64,000 nucleotides of DNA from the NCBI RefSeq assembly GCF_963676685.1, contig NC_092348.1, positions 24,093,386-24,157,385 on the forward strand, written 5' to 3'. Shown here one piece after another: positions 59,186 to 64,000 of the stretch (the stretch's first letter is position 1; each line of letters opens with the position of its first letter). The translations under genes and the position numbers were made by a program. The stretch comes from Mytilus edulis. Lineage: Eukaryota; Mollusca; Bivalvia; Mytilida; Mytilidae. The notes below the pieces were generated by a model. It searched no databases and had not been told where the DNA came from. It worked only from the letters and a program-made list of their open reading frames with translations.

Positions 59186-59270
59186 GCATGTGCACTCTTG
59201 TTATCCCAATTTCACAGTCCACTGAACATAGAAAATGGGGGCATCCGTGTACTATGGACACATTGTTGGT
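59186..59270 (+). repeat. Family IV 3'-end fragment
   Basis: CAATTTCACAGTCCACTGAA, then GGGGGCATCCGTGTACTATG and GACACATTG. Only the 3' end of family IV is present. Confidence 0.6.
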
Positions 59271-59384
59271 GAGTTATGTGTCAATTTATCAGCCACAAAA
59301 TCAATGTTAGTAGTTTTAAACATGTGTCCAAATATTTTTGACATTTTGCTTTTAGTAAGTATCAGAGAAACATACATTTTTTTA

Positions 59385-59580
59385 CATATTAATAAGGCTG
59401 TTGGTTTTCTCGTTTGAATTGTTTTACATTGTCTTATCGTGGCCTTGTATATCTGACTATGCAATATGGGCTTTGCTCATTGTTGAAGGCCCTACGGTGA
59501 CCTATAGTTGTTAATGTCCGTGTCATTTTGGTCTTTTGTGGATAGTTGTCTCATTGGCAATCATACCACATCTTCTTTCT
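59385..59580 (-). repeat. 'GCCAATGAGACAA' dispersed repeat, reverse orientation
   Basis: Plus text GGGCTTTGCTCATTGTTGAA and TTGTCTCATTGGCAATCATA is the reverse complement of the block order at 6676-6960. Confidence 0.8.
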
Positions 59581-59582
59581 TA

Positions 59583-60790
59583 TATAACTATCAAATATTG
59601 ACACTGGCTAATGTACCGTAAAAAGAAGTCAAGGTCAGATAAACCCTGCCAGACAGACATGTGAACTTTACAATATTTCCATACACCAAATGAAGTTTTT
59701 ATGCCCCACCTACGATAGTAGAGAGGCATTATGTTTTCTGGTCTGTGCGTCTGTTCGTCCGTCTGTCTGTTCGTTCGTCCGTCTGTTCGTCCGTCTGTCC
59801 TGCTTCAGGTTAAAGTTTTTGGTCAAGGTAGGTTTTGATGAAGTTGAAGTCCAATCAACTTGAAACTTAGTACACATGTTCCTCATGATATGATCTTTCT
59901 AATTTTAAAGCCAAATTAAACTTTTGACACCAATTTCACGGTCCACTGAACATAAAAAATGAAAGTGCATGTTTCAGGTTAAAATTTTTGGTCAAGGTAG
60001 TTTTTGATGAAGTTGAAGTCCAATCAACTTGAAACTTAGTACACATGTTCCCTATGGTATTATCTTTCTAATTTTAATGCCTAATTATATTCACGGTCCA
60101 CTGAACATAGAAAATGAAAGTGCATGTTTCGAGTTAAAGTTTTTGGTCAAGGTAGTTTTTGATGAAGTTGAAGTCCGATCAACTTGAAACTTAGTACACA
60201 TGTTCCCTATGATATTATCTTTCTAATTTTAATGTCTAATTATATTTTTTATCCAATTTCATGGTCCATTGAACATGGAAAATGATAGTGCGAGTGGGGC
60301 ATCCATGTACTTTGGACACATTCTTGTTAAAAGTATTTTAGAAACAGACATAGCAAAAAAACTTTATATTGGCCAATGAACCATGCACGAGTTCAAGGTC
60401 AGAAACCTGCCAGTCAGCCATGCATACATAAATACCCCAAATGTAGTATCTGAAATATTGACAATACCTTAAAAACTAAACCTTTATTCATGAACTCTGT
60501 CTGACCTTGCAAAGATGCCATATACCAAATATAGTTATCCTGATATTCATCACAAGTAAGTTTATCACATGACAATTTTTTTTTTTCAAACAGTTTCTGA
60601 AAAATGAGGTAAAGGAGAATGGATATATATGACTGACAGAAACTTCATAACATATAAGACATCTACATACAAGGTATGAAGCATCAAGGTCTTCTACCTT
60701 TTGAAATTTAAAGCTTAATACAAATAATGACACCTGATAGAAACCCAAACGTCTCATTTCCTTTAGATATGGTTGCAGGTGAGACAAAAT
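59583..60790 (-). mobile_element. Family V element, reverse orientation, split by a family IV insertion
   Basis: Reverse-strand units (plus text GTCAAGGTCAGAT, ACAATATTTCCATACACC) occur at 59583-59700 and resume at 60327-60750, with AAGGTATGAAGCATC near the right end corresponding to the 5' part of family V. Confidence 0.65.
59701..60326 (+). mobile_element. Family IV Helentron-like element, full copy
   Basis: 5' ATGCCCCACC..GAGGCAT hairpin at 59701; a long GTCTGTTCGTCC tract; about three ~150-bp internal units (AACTTAGTACACATGTTCC at about 59862, 60032, 60186); 3' GTGGGGCAT (60294-60302, inverted terminus), hairpin, ATTCTTG ending at 60326 before TT. Inserted into a family V copy. Confidence 0.8.
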
Positions 60791-60889
60791 TCAGGTGCTC
60801 CTGAAGGGGTAAGCCGTTCCTACTTACCTAAATATGATCATGAGAATAACTAGAGCCTGAATTTACTTTGCCCAAATTGTAAATATAGG

Positions 60890-61150
60890 TCCTCGAAAGT
60901 AGTTCATATGAAAACATAGGAGCTTGTTGTTCAGTGGTTGTAAATTTGTTGATATGGTTCATAAGTGTTTCACATTTCTGGTTTGTTATATAGATTAGAC
61001 CATTTGTTTTTCTGTGTAAATTCTTTTACACAAGTCATGTTGGGGCCCATTATAGTTTTCTGTTCAGTGTAAACCAAGATTTGAGTTGAAGGCTGTATAA
61101 TTGTGAATTTTTTATACATTGTGACTTGGATGGAGATTTGTCTTGTTTGC
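60890..61150 (-). repeat. Diverged copy of the 'GCCAATGAGACAA' family
   Basis: TTGTTCAGTGGTTGTAAATT, TAGATTAGACCATTTG, GAAGGCTGTATAATTGTG and ACTTGGATGGAGATTTGTC follow the block order of the reverse-oriented copies. Strongly diverged, so old. Confidence 0.45.
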
Positions 61151-62210
61151 ACTCAATTAATTCTAATTTATACTTCCTGTATCATTCAGTTCAATGATTC
61201 CCAAGAAGATAAAATTTTGAAAAGTTAACGAACTTAACCTGGATACTTCGTGAAAAGCTCATATGGTCTATAACCAGGGGAAATATATCTGGTAGAAAGC
61301 CAAATTTAGACAATGAAAGGAGAACAAAATTGTGTCTGTGATAAATGAATCTTATTTTTTTTTGTTATTTCAAGATTTTTTGCTTAAAAATTAAACCAAA
61401 AATATTTGGAATGGGTTCCACAGAACCCTGTGTATTTTTTGATTTTAGGAGAGTTTAAAAGTTCCCAAAAGGTTTGATAAAGTTATTGTTGTCTTAAAAC
61501 ATTTACTGCAAAAAAATCCAACACTATGATAGTCCACTTATCAGTGAAATACATAAAATAATGATGAAATTAAAGTACTCTGGATACTGTTTTTGATAAT
61601 AAAAAAACCTCATTAAATGATGTCTAAAAATATTTCACTAGAGACTGGACCTAAATTTTTGATGACCCTGGCATTTAAATGTAGGGTCGCTATATGTTGG
61701 TTACTGGACTATCATTACACACTCAATAAAGTATATGTCCAACATTGATAATATATAGGAATGGTTCTCTAAATTGGTTTAATAGAAAAAGTGAATGAAA
61801 CAACATAAATTATTGTCTATGAAGGTAAGAATTTTTAATTTCTTATTCTAGAAGTTGACATATGAGAAAGATAATCTTCATTGTAAATGACTTTTTATTT
61901 CTTTAGATGTTAAAGCATTCCCATTTTGATTGACAGGGAGAAGTTTGGCATCCACAAATATGTTAACAGTTTTAATCCTTTCAAACTAACTCATTTCATT
62001 TCCAGGAGCTTATTTCCTCATTGTTGAAAGCAATATGCTAACTTGTAATGACATGTGCACTTTTATTTTATTCACTTTCATCACCACATCTTGTTTATTT
62101 ATTTCAATATGTACTAAGACTTGTTTAGGTCTGGTCAAGCACATTATGTTTCTGTAGTCAAAAGTGAAATTACATAACTATAATTAAATGAACCCATTCT
62201 TTTCTATAAA
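61151..62210. other. Intergenic, nothing recognised
   Basis: AT-rich; no gene or repeat boundary supported. On minus the end of the NDUFB9 transcript is expected near 62214, where TTTATT on plus gives AATAAA. Confidence 0.45.
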
Positions 62211-62290
62211 GATTTTATTTTTATTTTTTACATAACACAAAACAATTTAAAAGTTCTCAATACTTCAGTCAGTATTCTATAAATATATAA

Positions 62291-63976
62291 TTAAGACTGT
62301 TCTGTAGCATTGCCGCCGCCATATTTCTTTACCCATCTTTCTACAAATTCTCTCTTTCTTATATCACGTCTGGCAAAATAATCTGGGTAAAGTGCCTTCT
62401 CCCTTGGGTGCCACATGTCCAATAACTAAAAGAAAAAGTATATACATCATTTAATAGAAGACTTTCTAATTTCATAGCTTAAAACTGATTTTTTAGTTGA
62501 ATAAAATCTAACATGACCAAGCCTGATAACATTGCTTATGCATATAAATGTTATGGAAGATTTGTTCTTTCCAGATACACAAACAGGCTGTCAGACAGCT
62601 TTATTTTTACATACCTAGAATTAGCAGGGTCTATTTAGCCATTGGTCCATGCAAAAATTATTGTTTATTTTCCTCTTAACCCTGCCAAGTCTTTTTTTAC
62701 CCTTGAGTCAATTTAAAAAAATTTCTCCTTTTTTCTGAAGATGAAAAAGTGTCAATTTGTTGATTTTTTTCAATGAAGCTTATTAAAAATGTCTTATAAC
62801 CAGTTAACTCTTAAGGGGGCTCGCGGGTACATGTATATATGATTTTTTTTTTTATTAAATATAGGATTTCACTATTTTCTCGTATAAATGAACTATATCA
62901 TATATAAAATTTTAAAAAATGGGGTCACCTTTCATTTAAGCTCACAATCTGCCTTCGAAAGAAGCATGCATTTTTGATAAGGTACTTTTTTTCCCTGTTA
63001 AACTAATAGTAGAAATATACATGCTGTAAGTAATATTGAAATAAAAAAAGTACTAAATTAAAGAAATCGCCTAAATTTTACATTTGTTTAATATAAGTAC
63101 AGTTTATTTGAAAATAATAATAAAATATATAGGTCACCAATGTCAATGAGTTTAAAAAGATTTTAATTTTAATTTCAATGCAAAAAAAATGCATTTTTTC
63201 ACCAAAGGGAGATAATTTGAAGTTTTTTCAATTATATAATCATTTTTAAAAGTCATCTGGAGTCAAAACAAATCAATTTTTGTGGTTGATTTTTGTACCA
63301 TATGACAAAGAAACAATTGATAGTGTAATAAATAAAATTCTAATAAAAAAAAAAAGTTTAATTTTTTGTGTCCTCGAGTCTCCTTAAGAAAATTAAAAGT
63401 GTGTCAGCATTGTTCAATCAACATCTCTTTAGTTTCACATTGATCTTATACCACATCATATAATGTAAAACAAGAATTACCTGTCGGATTAACAAGAATT
63501 AGTTGTCCGATTAACAACAATATTCTCTGTGTAGATCATGTAGATCTAAATTGACATAAGTCACGAGTCTGCAATTTAGTAGTTGTCATTTTTTGCTGTG
63601 TAACTTCAAGTACATATTTGTTTTTCTTTCAGTATTTTGTACATAAATTAGGCCATTACTTTTCTTGTTAGAACTGTTAAAATTTTATCATGCTTATAGG
63701 TGACTATGCCGCTGCACTTTACTCCTATGGGCTCTGCTCATTGACTTAACAAGGCCGTGGCCTATAGTTCCTTATAAATGTCTGTGTCATTTGGTCTCTT
63801 ATAAAGAGTTGTCTCATTGGCAATCATAAAACATCTTCTTTTTTCTATTTACAATTCTACAATTCCTAATGGTGAGGTATACATTTTTGACAGATCAGAT
63901 AAAAAATCCTATCAACTTACAGCATCTGGTTGGACTGGAACTCTGTCATATGCTGCTCCACCTGGTGCATGGGCAA
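62291..63976 (-). CDS. NDUFB9: NADH dehydrogenase 1 beta subcomplex subunit 9, last two exons (partial)
   Basis: On minus, exon 63921-63976 (56 nt, begins with the last two bases of a codon) joins exon 62291-62425 in phase 0; the donor is GATGCT|GTAAGT and the acceptor TTTTAG|TTATTG. The visible 62 residues include HAPGGAAYDR and then LLDMWHPREKALYPDYFARR, matching the human subunit's PGG-SYER and DDWHPSEKAMYPDYFAKRE region as I remember it. NDUFB9 (B22) is a LYR-family accessory subunit of mitochondrial complex I, in the distal membrane arm. The N-terminal LYR part lies beyond the right edge of the window. The C-terminus (KKYGGGN then the stop at 62291-62293) is shorter than in human. AATAAA on minus at 62214-62219 is a likely polyadenylation signal. 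The intron holds two repeats. Confidence 0.9.
62815..63383. mobile_element. 569-bp TTAA-flanked inverted-repeat element in NDUFB9 intron
   Basis: TTAA at 62811-62814 and 63384-63387 flanks GGGGGCTCGCG and CTCGAGTCTCC, which are imperfect inverted ends. The interior is very AT-rich and non-coding. TTAA target sites are typical of piggyBac and Kolobok elements. Confidence 0.6.
63560..63836 (-). repeat. 'GCCAATGAGACAA' dispersed repeat, reverse orientation
   Basis: AGTCTGCAATTTAGTAGTTG, TTGTACATAAATTAGGCC, GGGCTCTGCTCATTGAC and TTGTCTCATTGGCAATC in order. It lies within the NDUFB9 intron, about 85 bp from the exon at 63921. Confidence 0.8.
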
Positions 63977-64000
63977 CTGTAAAAAACAAAGATAATTACT

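Overview
This window looks like nuclear DNA of a bivalve mollusc, most likely a marine mussel (Mytilus or a close relative). It is AT-rich. Its genes are split by GT..AG introns and encode typical animal proteins. The space between is packed with dispersed repeats that I recognise from memory as abundant in mussel genomes; no search was run.

Five genes can be assembled exon by exon, and the four complete ones give coding lengths divisible by three. (1) 7962-18303 (+), SLC66A2/PQLC1, a PQ-loop membrane protein of 275 aa in 5 coding exons. (2) 34070-39438 (+), a compact ATP-dependent DNA ligase of 520 aa in 12 exons, carrying two PAR-binding zinc fingers (PBZ) and a SWIM-type zinc finger ahead of the catalytic core. 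(3) 44247-45856 (-), RABIF/MSS4, 126 aa in 2 exons. (4) 49337-56293 (+), PSME3IP1/FAM192A (NIP30 family), 231 aa in 6 exons. (5) 62291-63976 (-), the last two exons of NDUFB9, a complex I subunit, running off the right edge. The genes share no pathway and there is no operon-like logic. The ligase and RABIF are convergent; RABIF and PSME3IP1 are divergent.

Layout: 1-7000 holds no host gene, only an inverted repeat, short tandem repeats and decayed LINE pieces. 7-18.3 kb is SLC66A2, whose large third intron contains two nested repeat elements. 18.3-33.9 kb is intergenic and repeat-dominated, including a 5.8-kb foldback element with two inverted arrays of a 24-bp palindromic repeat. 33.9-56.3 kb holds three genes whose introns carry many hairpin-type insertions. 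56.3-62.2 kb is a mosaic of nested repeats, and 62.2-64 kb is the end of NDUFB9.

The most interesting items are the PBZ-PBZ-SWIM-ligase protein; a set of sequence-unrelated repeat families that share one architecture (5' terminal hairpin, GTC-rich tract, internal tandem repeats, 3' subterminal copy of the terminus, 3' hairpin ending CTAG/CTGG/CTTG before T), resembling non-autonomous Helitron/Helentron (DINE/HINE) elements; the 5.8-kb foldback element with a 4-bp target duplication; and two tiny perfect hairpins with 7-8 bp target duplications inside one ligase intron.
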